DNA of 64,000 nucleotides from Oceanibaculum nanhaiense (lineage in GTDB: Bacteria > Pseudomonadota > Alphaproteobacteria > Oceanibaculales > Oceanibaculaceae). Below, piece by piece: positions 36,365 through 44,855 of this stretch. Location: contig NZ_MPOB01000005.1 in NCBI RefSeq assembly GCF_002148795.1, positions 239,023-303,022 of the forward strand, written 5' to 3'. The notes under the pieces were generated by a model. That model did no database searches. It was not told the origin of the DNA and saw only the letters and a program-made list of their open reading frames with translations. The position numbers were made by a program, and so were the translations under genes. Within the stretch, counting starts at the first letter, position 1, and every line of letters begins with the position of its first letter.

Positions 36365-36782
36365 GGGGCAGTTCCTCGATCTTTTCTGGGGTTGTCGTGT
36401 CTGGTTTGTTGGTCGGTATGGCGGTGGGGCGGCCTTCCTTGTCGACCGCGACCATCTCGAAGGTGCCGCTCATGGTCATCGTCCGTTCGCCGGTGGCCAG
36501 AGTCTCGGCATGGACCTCGACGGAGACCGTCATGGAGGTGCGGCCCCGGCGCGTCACGCGGGCGATCAGCTCGATCAGCTGGCCGACCCGGGCCGGGCGG
36601 TGGAAGGCGATCTTGTCGCTGGACGCCATGACGATGTCGCAGCGCGCCGCGCGGCTGGCGGCTATATAGGCGGCCTTGCCCATCAGGCTGAGCGCGTTGC
36701 CGCCATAGAGCGTGCCATAGTGATTGGCCAGCTCCGGGAAGACCATTTCCGCGAAGCGGGTTTCGTCTGGTGCCGACTGCAT
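36351..36782 (-). CDS. Acyl-CoA thioesterase, hotdog fold (YciA/BACH-like)
   Basis: A 143-residue hotdog-fold protein predicted to hydrolyse acyl-CoA. The hotdog helix carries [16 protein letters not shown]. Then come strands with [14 protein letters not shown] and T-S-M-T-V-S-V-E-V. It is first in the methylcitrate group and overlaps prpD by 14 bases, so it is likely cotranscribed. A role in relieving propionyl- or other acyl-CoA build-up is plausible, but the chain-length preference cannot be read from the sequence. Confidence 0.87.
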   Translation of the reverse strand: MQSAPDETRFAEMVFPELANHYGTLYGGNALSLMGKAAYIAASRAARCDIVMASSDKIAFHRPARVGQLIELIARVTRRGRTSMTVSVEVHAETLATGERTMTMSGTFEMVAVDKEGRPTAIPTNKPDTTTPEKIEELPREDA

Positions 36783-36970
36783 GGGCTTGTTTCCGCCTGC
36801 TTTAGCTAGTGCGCGTCACAATATCCGCATCGCGCGCATCGGGGAAACAGTAAAAAAGCCGATTGCCGGGCAGGGGGTTAGGACAATCCGGCTGGTATTA
36901 CCGGTTGTGCGGCACGGCGGGGATGCATGCTCCCGGCCCTGCGCGGGGAGGCGCGTTCGCACATGCGAGT

Positions 36971-37066
36971 TTTCATTTGAATGTAACCTAACTGTCGCGA
37001 GGGGGTCATTCGCCGGGTATACTCCTGAAAAAAGATCGAACCGGGGGGAATTTCGTTCAAATGAAC
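36971..37066 (+). promoter_or_regulatory. Paired palindromic operators flanking the deoR-type gene promoter
   Basis: TTCATTTGAA at 36972-36981 and its exact complement TTCAAATGAA at 37056-37065 are each 4-2-4 palindromes. Their centres lie 84 bases apart, eight helical turns. The second is extended to GTTCA-AA-TGAAC and covers the ATG at 37061. TATACT at 37018-37023, a good -10 element, lies between them. The arrangement suggests autorepression, perhaps by looping, by the DeoR-family protein. Binding is inference. Confidence 0.55.
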
Positions 37067-37837
37067 CTGTCGTCAAGGCAGTCGGACATCATTGCGCTGA
37101 TCCGGCGCGAGGGCTTCCAGTCCATCGAGGCGCTGGCGAATCATTTCGCGGTCACGCCGCAGACCATCCGGCGCGATGTGAACAGCCTGTGCGATGCCAA
37201 CATCCTGCGCCGCCGTCATGGCGGGGCGGAGCTGCTGGGCAGCACGCTGAATGCGCCCTACGAATCGCGCCGCGTGACCAATCTGGAGGCGAAGCGCCGC
37301 ATCGGCGCCGCCGTTGCCGGGCTGATCCCCAGCCGCGCCTCGGTGCTGTTCGGCATCGGTACGACGCCGGAGCAGGTGGCGCTGGCCATGGCTGGGCATG
37401 AGGATCTTACCGTCGTCACCAACAATCTGAACGTCGCGGTAGCGCTGTCGGCGGCGCGGTCGAACCGCATTGTTCTGCCGGGCGGCGTGCTGCGCCTGCC
37501 GGATCGCGACTTTCTGGGGCATGAGGTGGAGACGATGTTCCGCAGTTACCGCGCCGATTACGGCGTCTATGGCGTCGGCGGCATCGACCGCGACGGCACG
37601 CTGCTGGATTTCGAGCGGGACGAGGTGTCGGCGCGCGAGGCGATCCGCGAGAGCTGCCGCACCGCCATCCTGGTCGCCGATATTTCCAAGATCGGCCGGC
37701 TGGCCGCCGCGCAGGGCGGCATGATCTGGGATGCCGACATCGTGGTCACGGATGCGGCCCCGCCGGAGGAGATCGCGGCGGCGATCCGCAAATCCAGCGC
37801 CCGGCTGATCGTCGCCGGGCAGGAGGTGACGGCATGA
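37061..37837 (+). CDS. DeoR/GlpR-family transcriptional regulator
   Basis: A 258-residue repressor-type protein. The N-terminal DeoR HTH has Q-S-I-E-A-L-A-N-H-F-A-V-T-P-Q-T-I-R-R-D (about residues 21-40). The C-terminal sugar-phosphate-sensing domain has L-F-G-I-G-T-T-P-E near residue 97, L-T-V-V-T-N-N-L-N, D-Y-G-V-Y-G-V-G-G-I and a late D-I-S-K-I-G-R. The ligand is probably a phosphorylated sugar or glycerol-3-phosphate, given the ugp-like transporter that overlaps it by 4 bases. An operator-like palindrome overlaps its start codon. Confidence 0.92.
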   Translation: MNLSSRQSDIIALIRREGFQSIEALANHFAVTPQTIRRDVNSLCDANILRRRHGGAELLGSTLNAPYESRRVTNLEAKRRIGAAVAGLIPSRASVLFGIGTTPEQVALAMAGHEDLTVVTNNLNVAVALSAARSNRIVLPGGVLRLPDRDFLGHEVETMFRSYRADYGVYGVGGIDRDGTLLDFERDEVSAREAIRESCRTAILVADISKIGRLAAAQGGMIWDADIVVTDAAPPEEIAAAIRKSSARLIVAGQEVTA

Positions 37838-38985
37838 GCGCAGCTCCCTTCATCGCCCTCGAGTCGGTCGCGAAGAGCTGGGGCGAGAGCCGCGGCGTTG
37901 CCGGCGTCGATCTCGTCATCGACCATGGCGAGTTCGTCGTGCTGCTGGGACCGTCCGGCTGCGGCAAGTCCACCACGCTGCGGCTGATTGCCGGGCTGGA
38001 GGCGCCGACGGCGGGCCGCATCCTGATCGACGGCCAGGATGTGACGGCGCTGCCGCCGGCAAAGCGCGGCCTGTCCATGGTGTTCCAGTCTTATGCCCTG
38101 TTCCCGCATCTGAATGTCGCCGAGAACATCGTGTTCGGGCTGAAGGTGCGCAGGCTGCCGCGCGCCGAACGGCAGGCGCGCCTCGATCAGGCGCTGCGGC
38201 TGACCGGTCTTGCCGGCTATGAGGATCGCAGGCCGGCGGCATTGTCCGGCGGCCAGCGGCAGCGCGTGGCGCTGGCCCGCGCCATCGTCGCCGGCCATCC
38301 GCTGTGCCTGATGGACGAGCCGCTGTCCAACCTGGACGCCAAGCTGCGCCATGAGGTGCGGCAGGAAATCCGCCAGTTGCAGCAGGATCTCGGCATGACG
38401 GTCGTTTATGTGACGCACGACCAGACCGAGGCGATGGGCATGGCCGACCGCATCGTGCTGATGAAGGAAGGGCGGATCGAGCAGCAGGGCATGCCGGAGC
38501 AGCTCTATGAGCGCCCGGTCAGCGCCTTCGCCGCCGGGTTTGTCGGCAGCCCGCCGATGGCGCTGCTGCCGGCGGAGCGGTTGCCGGTGGGCCTGCGCGA
38601 GGGCGTGGCTTCGGGCGGCGCCGGTGTGCTGGTCGGCGTGCGGCCGGAGGAGCTGCGCCTTGCCGCCGCGGACGAACCGTCGCTGCCGGTACAGGTGACG
38701 GGCATCGAATTCCTGGGCGGCGAAACACTGGTCTATTGCGCGGCCGAGGCCGGCGCGCTGATCGCCAAGCTGCCTGGCCGCCCGGCGCTGGTGCGCGGCG
38801 GCACCGCCGAAATTACCTGGAATGCGGCCAGCCGGCATCTGTTCGATGCTGTCGATGGCCGCCGACTTTCCGATCCGCTGGCCCCCGAATCACGGGTATT
38901 GGGCGGGCGGGCGGAGCAAGGGGCCAGCGGAACGGGCAAGGTCCCGCTGGCCCATCGGTCCCTTGCGGGGGCCGATCACCCGTAG
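37834..38985 (+). CDS. ugpC: ABC transporter ATP-binding protein, UgpC/MalK type
   Basis: ATPase of a carbohydrate (CUT1) importer. Walker A is G-P-S-G-C-G-K-S-T (about residues 38-46), the Q-loop F-Q-S-Y-A-L-F-P-H, the signature L-S-G-G-Q-R-Q-R-V-A-L-A-R-A and Walker B L-C-L-M-D-E-P-L-S-N-L-D-A. A C-terminal TOBE regulatory domain follows, with V-G-V-R-P-E-E-L. The start overlaps the regulator stop (ATGA). The substrate is inferred from neighbours as glycerol-3-phosphate or a related phosphodiester. Confidence 0.9.
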   Translation: MSAAPFIALESVAKSWGESRGVAGVDLVIDHGEFVVLLGPSGCGKSTTLRLIAGLEAPTAGRILIDGQDVTALPPAKRGLSMVFQSYALFPHLNVAENIVFGLKVRRLPRAERQARLDQALRLTGLAGYEDRRPAALSGGQRQRVALARAIVAGHPLCLMDEPLSNLDAKLRHEVRQEIRQLQQDLGMTVVYVTHDQTEAMGMADRIVLMKEGRIEQQGMPEQLYERPVSAFAAGFVGSPPMALLPAERLPVGLREGVASGGAGVLVGVRPEELRLAAADEPSLPVQVTGIEFLGGETLVYCAAEAGALIAKLPGRPALVRGGTAEITWNAASRHLFDAVDGRRLSDPLAPESRVLGGRAEQGASGTGKVPLAHRSLAGADHP

Positions 38986-39011
38986 CCTGGATGATGAAAG
39001 GATTGTGACAC

Positions 39012-40277
39012 ATGACGATGCAGCGCGTAAGGGCGGCGGCATTTGCCGCCGCGCTCGCCGGGATGGCCTCACCCGCCATGGCCGATGTCGAGCTTTCCAT
39101 GTACTACCCGATCGCGGTCGGCGGCCCGCTGACCCAGGTGGTCGATGGGATGGTGAGTGATTTCCGGAAAGAACATCCGGACATCAAGGTCAATGCCATC
39201 TATGCCGGCAATTATGACGACACCCGCGTCCGTGCCCTGTCGGCGCTGAAGAGCGGCGAACCGGCGCAGCTTTCCGTGATGTTCTCCATCGACGTCTATG
39301 ACCTGATGGAGCAGGACGTCATCGTGCCGTTCAGCGACGTCGTCTCGACGGCGGAGGAGAAGGCCTGGCTCGACAGCTTCTATCCGGGGCTGATGGCCAA
39401 TGGCACCATCGATGGCAAGGTCTGGGGCGTGCCGTTCCAGCGCTCGACCATCGTCATGTACTACAACAAGGACGCCTTCCGGGAAGTCGGTCTCGACCCG
39501 AACCAGCCGCCGAAGACCTGGGACGAGATGGCGTCCGCCGCCAAGAAGCTGACCAAGGACGGCCGCTGGGGCGTGATGATCCCCTCCACCGGCTATCCCT
39601 ACTGGATGTATCAGGCGCTGGCGATCCAGAACGGCCTGGAGCTGATGTCGGGCGACGGCACCAAGACCTTCTTTGACGATCCCGCCGCCATCGAGGCGCT
39701 GCAGTACTGGCGCGACCTTGGCACCAAGCACAAGGTGATGCCGGAAGGCACTGTCGAGTGGGGCACGCTGCGCCAGGCCTTCGTGCAGGGCCAGACCGCG
39801 ATGATGTGGCACAGCACCGGCAATCTGACGGCGGTGAAGAAGGAGGCCAAGTTCGATTTCGGCGTCGCCATGCTGCCGGCCAAGAAGCGGCCCGGCTCGC
39901 CGACCGGCGGCGGTAACTTCTACCTGTTCAAGAAGGCGACCGACGCCGAGCGCAAGGCCGCGCTGACCTTCATCCGCTGGATGACCGCACCGGAGCGTGC
40001 GGCCGAATGGTCGAAGGCCACCGGCTATGTCGGCATCAGCCCGGCCTCCTACGAGACCGAGTCGCTGAAGAAGTATGCCGCCGAGTTCCCGCCGGCGCTG
40101 GTTGCCCGCGACCAGCTGCAGCATGCGGTCGCCGAGTTCTCGACCTACGAGACCGGCCGTGTCCGTGAAGGCCTGAACAATGCCATCCAGGCGGCGCTGA
40201 CCGGCCGTCAGACGCCGGAAGCGGCGCTGAAGGACGCGCAGGCCAATGCCGAGCGGCTGCTGAAGCCGTTCCGGTAA
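39012..40277 (+). CDS. ugpB: ABC transporter solute-binding protein, UgpB-like
   Basis: A 421-residue periplasmic binding protein of the extracellular solute-binding family 1. The signal peptide ends A-S-P-A-M-A-D (about residue 25). Blocks similar to E. coli UgpB include the early F-R-K-E-H-P-D-I-K-V and Y-A-G-N-Y-D. Others are V-P-F-Q-R-S-T-I-V-M-Y-Y-N-K-D-A-F, L-D-P-N-Q-P-P-K-T-W and the late T-G-Y-V-G-I-S-P-A. These favour glycerol-3-phosphate over maltose-type sugars. A stem-loop follows the gene. Confidence 0.85.
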   Translation: MTMQRVRAAAFAAALAGMASPAMADVELSMYYPIAVGGPLTQVVDGMVSDFRKEHPDIKVNAIYAGNYDDTRVRALSALKSGEPAQLSVMFSIDVYDLMEQDVIVPFSDVVSTAEEKAWLDSFYPGLMANGTIDGKVWGVPFQRSTIVMYYNKDAFREVGLDPNQPPKTWDEMASAAKKLTKDGRWGVMIPSTGYPYWMYQALAIQNGLELMSGDGTKTFFDDPAAIEALQYWRDLGTKHKVMPEGTVEWGTLRQAFVQGQTAMMWHSTGNLTAVKKEAKFDFGVAMLPAKKRPGSPTGGGNFYLFKKATDAERKAALTFIRWMTAPERAAEWSKATGYVGISPASYETESLKKYAAEFPPALVARDQLQHAVAEFSTYETGRVREGLNNAIQAALTGRQTPEAALKDAQANAERLLKPFR

Positions 40278-40290
40278 GTATCGCTAACCG

Positions 40291-40328
40291 TCACCCCCGG
40301 CTCCAGCTTCACTGGGCGCCGGGGGTGA
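40291..40328 (+). promoter_or_regulatory. Intercistronic stem-loop between ugpB and ugpA
   Basis: TCACCCCCGGC at 40291-40301 pairs perfectly with GCCGGGGGTGA at 40318-40328 across a 16-base loop, 13 bases after the ugpB stop. A weak TTCTTT follows. Such structures between a binding-protein gene and its permease genes usually raise the abundance of the binding-protein message by blocking 3' decay or partly terminating transcription. Confidence 0.65.
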
Positions 40329-40349
40329 TTCTTTCCGAAGGCTGCGACG

Positions 40350-41252
40350 ATGACCGACGCCCCGCTTCTCGACCGCATCGAAAGCCGCAAGCTGGCGATT
40401 TATGGCTCGCTGCTGGTGCTGCCGTCGGTCTTCATGCTGTCGCTGTTTGCCTTCTGGCCGACGGTTGCGACGCTCTGGGCCAGCCTGTTCTCCAAGGGCA
40501 CGGTGCGCCGCCCCTCGCAGTTCGTCGGCCTCGACAATTACGATTTCCTGTTTTCCGACCCCAGCTTCTGGCAGGTGGTCGGCAATAATCTGATCTATGC
40601 CGGGGTTACCATTCCGGTTTCCATCGGGCTGGCGATGGGCATGGCGCTGTGGGCCAATGCGCGGATTCCGGCGCGGGCGCTGGTGCGCATCGCCTATTTC
40701 ACCCCGACCATGCTGCCGATGGTGGCGGCGGCCAATCTGTGGCTGTTCTTCTATACGCCCGATATCGGCGTGCTGAGCCGGCTGTTCGGCCTGTTCGGAA
40801 TCAGCGGCATCAACTGGCTGGGCCAGCCGGAAACCGCACTGGCCAGTATCATCATGGTGACGATCTGGAAGGAGGCCGGCTTCTTCATGATCTTCTACCT
40901 GGCGGCCCTGCAGACCATCCCGCCCGACCTGAAGGAGGCGGCGCTGATCGAGGGCGCCGGGCGCTGGACCTATTTCCGGCGCATCCTGCTGCCGCTGCTG
41001 ATGCCGACGACCTTGTTCGTCATGGTGAATGCGCTGATCAACTCGGTGAAGCTGATCGACCATCTGTTCATCCTGACCAAGGGCGGGCCGGACAATGCCT
41101 CGAAGCTGATCCTGTACTGGATCTGGGAGATGGCCTTCAGCTATTTCGACCGGCCCTCGGCGGCGGCGATGACCGTGCTGGTGCTGATCGTCCTGGGCGT
41201 GCTGGCCGTGCTGCAGTTCGCCGTGCTGGAACGGCGCATCCATTACCGGTGA
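40350..41252 (+). CDS. ugpA: ABC transporter permease, UgpA-like
   Basis: A 300-residue inner-membrane permease with about six hydrophobic segments. The EAA loop contacting the ATPase reads D-L-K-E-A-A-L-I-E-G-A-G (about residues 196-207). It starts with L-L-V-L-P-S-V-F-M-L-S-L-F-A-F-W-P near residue 20, as in UgpA. It follows ugpB after a stem-loop and precedes ugpE by 13 bases. Confidence 0.88.
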   Translation: MTDAPLLDRIESRKLAIYGSLLVLPSVFMLSLFAFWPTVATLWASLFSKGTVRRPSQFVGLDNYDFLFSDPSFWQVVGNNLIYAGVTIPVSIGLAMGMALWANARIPARALVRIAYFTPTMLPMVAAANLWLFFYTPDIGVLSRLFGLFGISGINWLGQPETALASIIMVTIWKEAGFFMIFYLAALQTIPPDLKEAALIEGAGRWTYFRRILLPLLMPTTLFVMVNALINSVKLIDHLFILTKGGPDNASKLILYWIWEMAFSYFDRPSAAAMTVLVLIVLGVLAVLQFAVLERRIHYR

Positions 41253-41265
41253 GGAAGAGCAGCCC

Positions 41266-42132
41266 ATGACCGATATCGTCGCGGTACGTCCCGCTGGCCG
41301 CACGCCCGCCCGGCGTACTCCCATCTGGCGCACGCTCGGCACGCTGGATGCTGTGGGCGCCATCCTGCTGGCGCTGATCTGGATCGCCCCGCTGGTCTTC
41401 GCCGTCTGGGCCGCCTTCCACACGCCGCAGGGCGCGCTGTCCTTCGACCTGTCCGCCCCGGTGACGCTGGAGAATTTCCGCACCGCCTGGGCCGGCGCGC
41501 CCTGGCCGCGCTATTTCCTGAACACCACGCTGCTGGTGACGGTGATCCTGGCCGGGCAGCTGTTCTTCTGCACCCTGGCGGGCTACGCCTTCGCGCGCTT
41601 CCGCTTTCCCGGCAGCGACGCGCTGTTCATGCTGGTGCTGCTGCAGCTGTTCATCCTGCCGGAAGTGCTGATCGTGGAGAATTACGCCATGATCTCCCGC
41701 CTCGGCCTGTTCGACACGATCCTCGGTATCGGCGCGCCCTATATGGCCAGCGCCTTCGGCATCTTCCTGCTGCGCCAGGCCTTCAAGGGCGTGCCGCGCG
41801 AGCTGGAGGAAGCCGCCCGCGTCGAGGGCTGCGGCTGGACCGGTGTGCTGTGGCGGGTCTATATCCCCGCCGCGAAGCCGGTCTATCTGGCCTATGCGCT
41901 GGTCTCCATCGCCACCCACTGGAACAATTTCCTGTGGCCGCTGGTGGTCACCAACTCCAACGAGACGCGGCCGCTGACCGTGGGCCTGTCGCTGTTCGCG
42001 GCACCGGAGAGCGGGGTGAACATCGCGGTCATCAGCGCCGCCACCCTGTTTACCATCGCGCCGCTGATGGTGGCCTTCCTGCTGTTCCAGCGCCAGTTCA
42101 TCCAGGCCTTCCTGCGCGCCGGTATCCGCTAG
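41266..42132 (+). CDS. ugpE: ABC transporter permease, UgpE-like
   Basis: Second permease of the importer, 288 residues, about six membrane segments. The EAA loop is E-L-E-E-A-A-R-V-E-G-C-G. The N-terminal cytoplasmic stretch (about 28 residues with many Arg/Pro) precedes the first segment A-I-L-L-A-L-I-W-I-A-P. It is the last gene of the operon deoR-ugpC-ugpB-ugpA-ugpE. No ugpQ phosphodiesterase follows. Convergent with the lipoprotein gene, 8 bases apart. Confidence 0.88.
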   Translation: MTDIVAVRPAGRTPARRTPIWRTLGTLDAVGAILLALIWIAPLVFAVWAAFHTPQGALSFDLSAPVTLENFRTAWAGAPWPRYFLNTTLLVTVILAGQLFFCTLAGYAFARFRFPGSDALFMLVLLQLFILPEVLIVENYAMISRLGLFDTILGIGAPYMASAFGIFLLRQAFKGVPRELEEAARVEGCGWTGVLWRVYIPAAKPVYLAYALVSIATHWNNFLWPLVVTNSNETRPLTVGLSLFAAPESGVNIAVISAATLFTIAPLMVAFLLFQRQFIQAFLRAGIR

Positions 42133-42140
42133 GGCATCCG

Positions 42141-43502
42141 CTAGAGCTGGATGCCGTATCTGACGAAGCCTTGCCTGGCACCGGCGCAGGGCTGGACCGT
42201 GGCGAGCGTCTGCGCGGAAACTGCTGCCGGGCCTTTCAGTGTGGACAACACCGCCCACAGCCCGACATGGGTATCGACGTCGTTCAGCCCCAGCGCGGCG
42301 AGGTCGGCCAGGACATTGCCGCAGAGCGAGCCGATCCCGGCCTTCCAGTCCGCCGCAGCGGTGTCCGTCGCTCCCGCGACCTGCACGATGGCTTCGTTGT
42401 ACCAGCTCTTGGCGCGCAGATATTCCCGGATGGTGGTGTTCTCCCCGACCAGCGTGTTCAGGGCCTTGTCCGGGGTCACGTCCTTCACCGCCAGTTTCGC
42501 CGCCGTAATCTGGGCCGCTTCTATCGCCGTGAAACGGGCCGGCGTGCGCTGGTCACATTCGGTGGCGGGCAATTGATCGGTATCGACGGTGCGGTCGGAG
42601 AAGATGGAGGGCTTCGGCGGTGCGAGGCGCAGCGCCCAGTCACCTGCAGGGATCAATGTTTCGCCGTCCTCGTCCAGCGCGAGGGCGAAGACGGACAGGC
42701 CGGTCCCATGCGTCACCGTGGCCACCGCCAGGTCGTGATGCATGGTTTCCGTATCGGTCGAGGAGAAAGCCTTGCCCACCGCGGCATCGATGATACGCGC
42801 TTCCTTTTCGATCTGCGGCCGGGTGAGGGAGGTCAGCAATTCTGATCCGGGCGCCGTCACCTTGATGGTTTCCTGCACGACATTGGCCAGCATCCGGGTT
42901 GCCGAGGAGGTCATTGCCTTCTGGTATTTCACCTGGAAGGAGATCGCCATGCGCGCGCCTTCCTCGACCCGGAAATAGGGGGTGTGGACCGAGGAGACGA
43001 TCACGTCGGTCGTCCATTCCCGGCCATTGCCGCCATCGTCGTTCTTCGCGATGGTCAGCAGGGGGCGGGTAACGGCCGGCAGGCCGCCATCGGCGACCGT
43101 GGCGAACACCACGCTGTAGGTACTCTCACGCTGTATGACGAGGCGTGCGATCCGGCGTCCTAAGCTGTCGGGGTTGTCTGTTTTGTCGTTTGCCTGGGCT
43201 AGCCGGACGTTGCCCGTCAGTTCCATGCGGCTGTACATGCGCTTGTAGGAATCAAAGCACAGGGGCTTCGCCGTACTGGTAGTATCTTTCGGTAGCACCT
43301 CGGTGCGGATGAAGCGCGTCACCGGCAGGCGGTTGTCCCCGGCACCCCCGTCTCTGGCTCCTGGTTGCGGATCGCTTTTCTCAAATAAGGGCGGCTGGTC
43401 CGGAGCGCCGGCCGATTTCTGCCCTTGCGGGGCAGTGCAGGCGCTGAGGATCGTGCCGACCGCCAACAGCATTGTAAACCTGCGGACTTTCGCGTGTGCC
43501 AT
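42141..43502 (-). CDS. Uncharacterised lipoprotein
   Basis: A 453-residue protein with a lipoprotein signal: M-A-H-A-K-V-R-R, a hydrophobic stretch, then the lipobox I-L-S-A-C with Cys about residue 22. The mature protein is not recognised. It has an Asp/Gly/Pro-rich linker, a mixed alpha/beta body, and several Cys in the second half (T-E-C-D-Q, S-L-C-G-N, Q-P-C-A-G). Envelope location is likely. An AT-rich gap lies upstream (43503-43720). Confidence 0.75.
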   Translation of the reverse strand: MAHAKVRRFTMLLAVGTILSACTAPQGQKSAGAPDQPPLFEKSDPQPGARDGGAGDNRLPVTRFIRTEVLPKDTTSTAKPLCFDSYKRMYSRMELTGNVRLAQANDKTDNPDSLGRRIARLVIQRESTYSVVFATVADGGLPAVTRPLLTIAKNDDGGNGREWTTDVIVSSVHTPYFRVEEGARMAISFQVKYQKAMTSSATRMLANVVQETIKVTAPGSELLTSLTRPQIEKEARIIDAAVGKAFSSTDTETMHHDLAVATVTHGTGLSVFALALDEDGETLIPAGDWALRLAPPKPSIFSDRTVDTDQLPATECDQRTPARFTAIEAAQITAAKLAVKDVTPDKALNTLVGENTTIREYLRAKSWYNEAIVQVAGATDTAAADWKAGIGSLCGNVLADLAALGLNDVDTHVGLWAVLSTLKGPAAVSAQTLATVQPCAGARQGFVRYGIQL

Positions 43503-43720
43503 GCGCCCCTCCCCCCGAACGGACCGGCCTTTCGGACCGGCTTATTCAATTGTATTGTTATAAATTATAAAACCATTGGTACATTAGCAATAACGATTTA
43601 AAGAATGAAGACCCATGCGTCTGCTCCGTGGCGGCCTGCCGGTGATGGCCGTTGACGCTTGTGGAACCCGGCCCCTAGGCTTGCCGCCAAATTGCACAGG
43701 CTTCAGGGAAGGAAACGGAT

Positions 43721-44653
43721 ATGGGCGCGGAAACCAAAATCGGCCTGGTCGGCATCGGCATGATGGGCTGGCCGATGGGGGCCTGCCTCGCGAAGGCTGG
43801 ATTTACGGTCGTCGCCTATGATGCACGGCCCGAACAGAGTGCCGCCTTCGCCAAGGAGGTCGGCGGCGAGACGGTTTCCTCCCTCGCCGAGCTGGGCCGG
43901 ACCTGTTCCATCGTCGTCACCATGCTGCCGACCAGCAAGATCGTATCCGATGTGCTGCTGGGTGACGGAGACGTTGGGGGTGGCGGAATTGCCGAGGGCA
44001 TGGCAAAGGGCGGCCTGGTCATCGACATGACCTCGGGCGTGCCGGATGTGACGATCTCGCTGGAGCCGGCGCTGAATGCGCGCGGAATCGCGATCATCGA
44101 TGCGCCGGTTTCCGGCGGCGTGGCGCGGGCACGCACCGGCGAGCTGGCGATCATGGCCGGCGGCGCCGAGGCGGATATCGAGCGCGCCCGCCCGGTACTG
44201 GAGGCGATGGGCAAGGTGCAGCGCGCCGGGTCGCTGGGCTGCGGCCAGGCGATGAAGGCGCTGAACAATCTGGTCTCGGCTGGCGGCTTCCTGATCGGCG
44301 TGGAAGCCATGCTGGTCGGCAAGAAATTCGGCCTCGATCCCGAGGTGATGGTCGATATCCTGAACGCCTCCACCGGCATGAACAACAGCACCCAGAAGAA
44401 GTTCAAGCAGTTCGTGCTGTCCGGCGCCTTCAATTCCGGCTTCGCGCTGGACCTGATGGTGAAGGACCTCTCCATCGCCCTCGACGTCGCCAAGGCGCGC
44501 GGCGTGCCCACGCCCTTCGCCGCGCTGTGCCGGGAAATGTGGGCCTCGGCCGACGCCATGCTCGGCAAGGGGGCGGACCATACCGCGCTCGCCCTGCTGA
44601 GCGAGAGGCTGGCCAATCTGTCGCTGCGCGAGGATGAGGGAGCTCGGAATTAG
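43721..44653 (+). CDS. NAD(P)-dependent beta-hydroxyacid dehydrogenase
   Basis: A 310-residue member of the 3-hydroxyisobutyrate/tartronate-semialdehyde dehydrogenase family. The Rossmann motif is G-L-V-G-I-G-M-M-G-W-P-M-G at the start. The substrate motif is D-A-P-V-S-G-G-V (about residues 127-134), and the catalytic Lys lies in Q-A-M-K-A-L-N-N. A C-terminal helical domain follows. GGAAGG at 43707-43712 precedes the ATG. The substrate cannot be set from sequence, and it is a single-gene unit between two AT-rich gaps. Confidence 0.9.
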   Translation: MGAETKIGLVGIGMMGWPMGACLAKAGFTVVAYDARPEQSAAFAKEVGGETVSSLAELGRTCSIVVTMLPTSKIVSDVLLGDGDVGGGGIAEGMAKGGLVIDMTSGVPDVTISLEPALNARGIAIIDAPVSGGVARARTGELAIMAGGAEADIERARPVLEAMGKVQRAGSLGCGQAMKALNNLVSAGGFLIGVEAMLVGKKFGLDPEVMVDILNASTGMNNSTQKKFKQFVLSGAFNSGFALDLMVKDLSIALDVAKARGVPTPFAALCREMWASADAMLGKGADHTALALLSERLANLSLREDEGARN

Positions 44654-44791
44654 CATAGTCTAAATTTTAGACAGCTTAATTCCGGCTTGCTTAAAAATTG
44701 TGCGGCGCACCCTTGTTCGCGCCTGGGGCGAAACCCCGCAGTTGAGGAAAATACTTAACGCTTCCCGCCGTTAATGAAGATGGCGTCTCCG

Positions 44792-44807
44792 TGGCACGCG
44801 CCTTGCG
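44792..44807 (+). promoter_or_regulatory. Sigma-54 (RpoN) promoter of the urt operon
   Basis: TGGCACG at 44792-44798, four bases, then TTGCG from 44803 match the -24/-12 consensus TGGCACG-N4-TTGC exactly, 49 bases before the urtA ATG. Nitrogen-stress control through NtrC is known for urea transporters and is the likely meaning. A GTGC-GGC-GCAC palindrome near 44700 lies upstream, but its spacing does not fit the usual NtrC site. Confidence 0.85.
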
Positions 44808-44855
44808 TTCTTGCTGCAATGCGGCATGGAACCGCGAATAACTGGGAGACGAGAA

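Noticed and set aside
42121-42165. GGCATCC...GGATGCC inverted repeat at the end of ugpE as a terminator
   Set aside because: It is short (7 bp), lies partly over the convergent stop codon and has no T-run on either strand.
43615-43821. 68-codon frame before the beta-hydroxyacid dehydrogenase
   Set aside because: Overlaps the dehydrogenase start out of frame and has no recognisable content; the dehydrogenase ATG at 43721 has a good ribosome site.
44690-44720. GTGC-GGC-GCAC palindrome as an NtrC site
   Set aside because: The half-sites are three bases apart, which does not match the known NtrC spacing; only the sigma-54 core is accepted.
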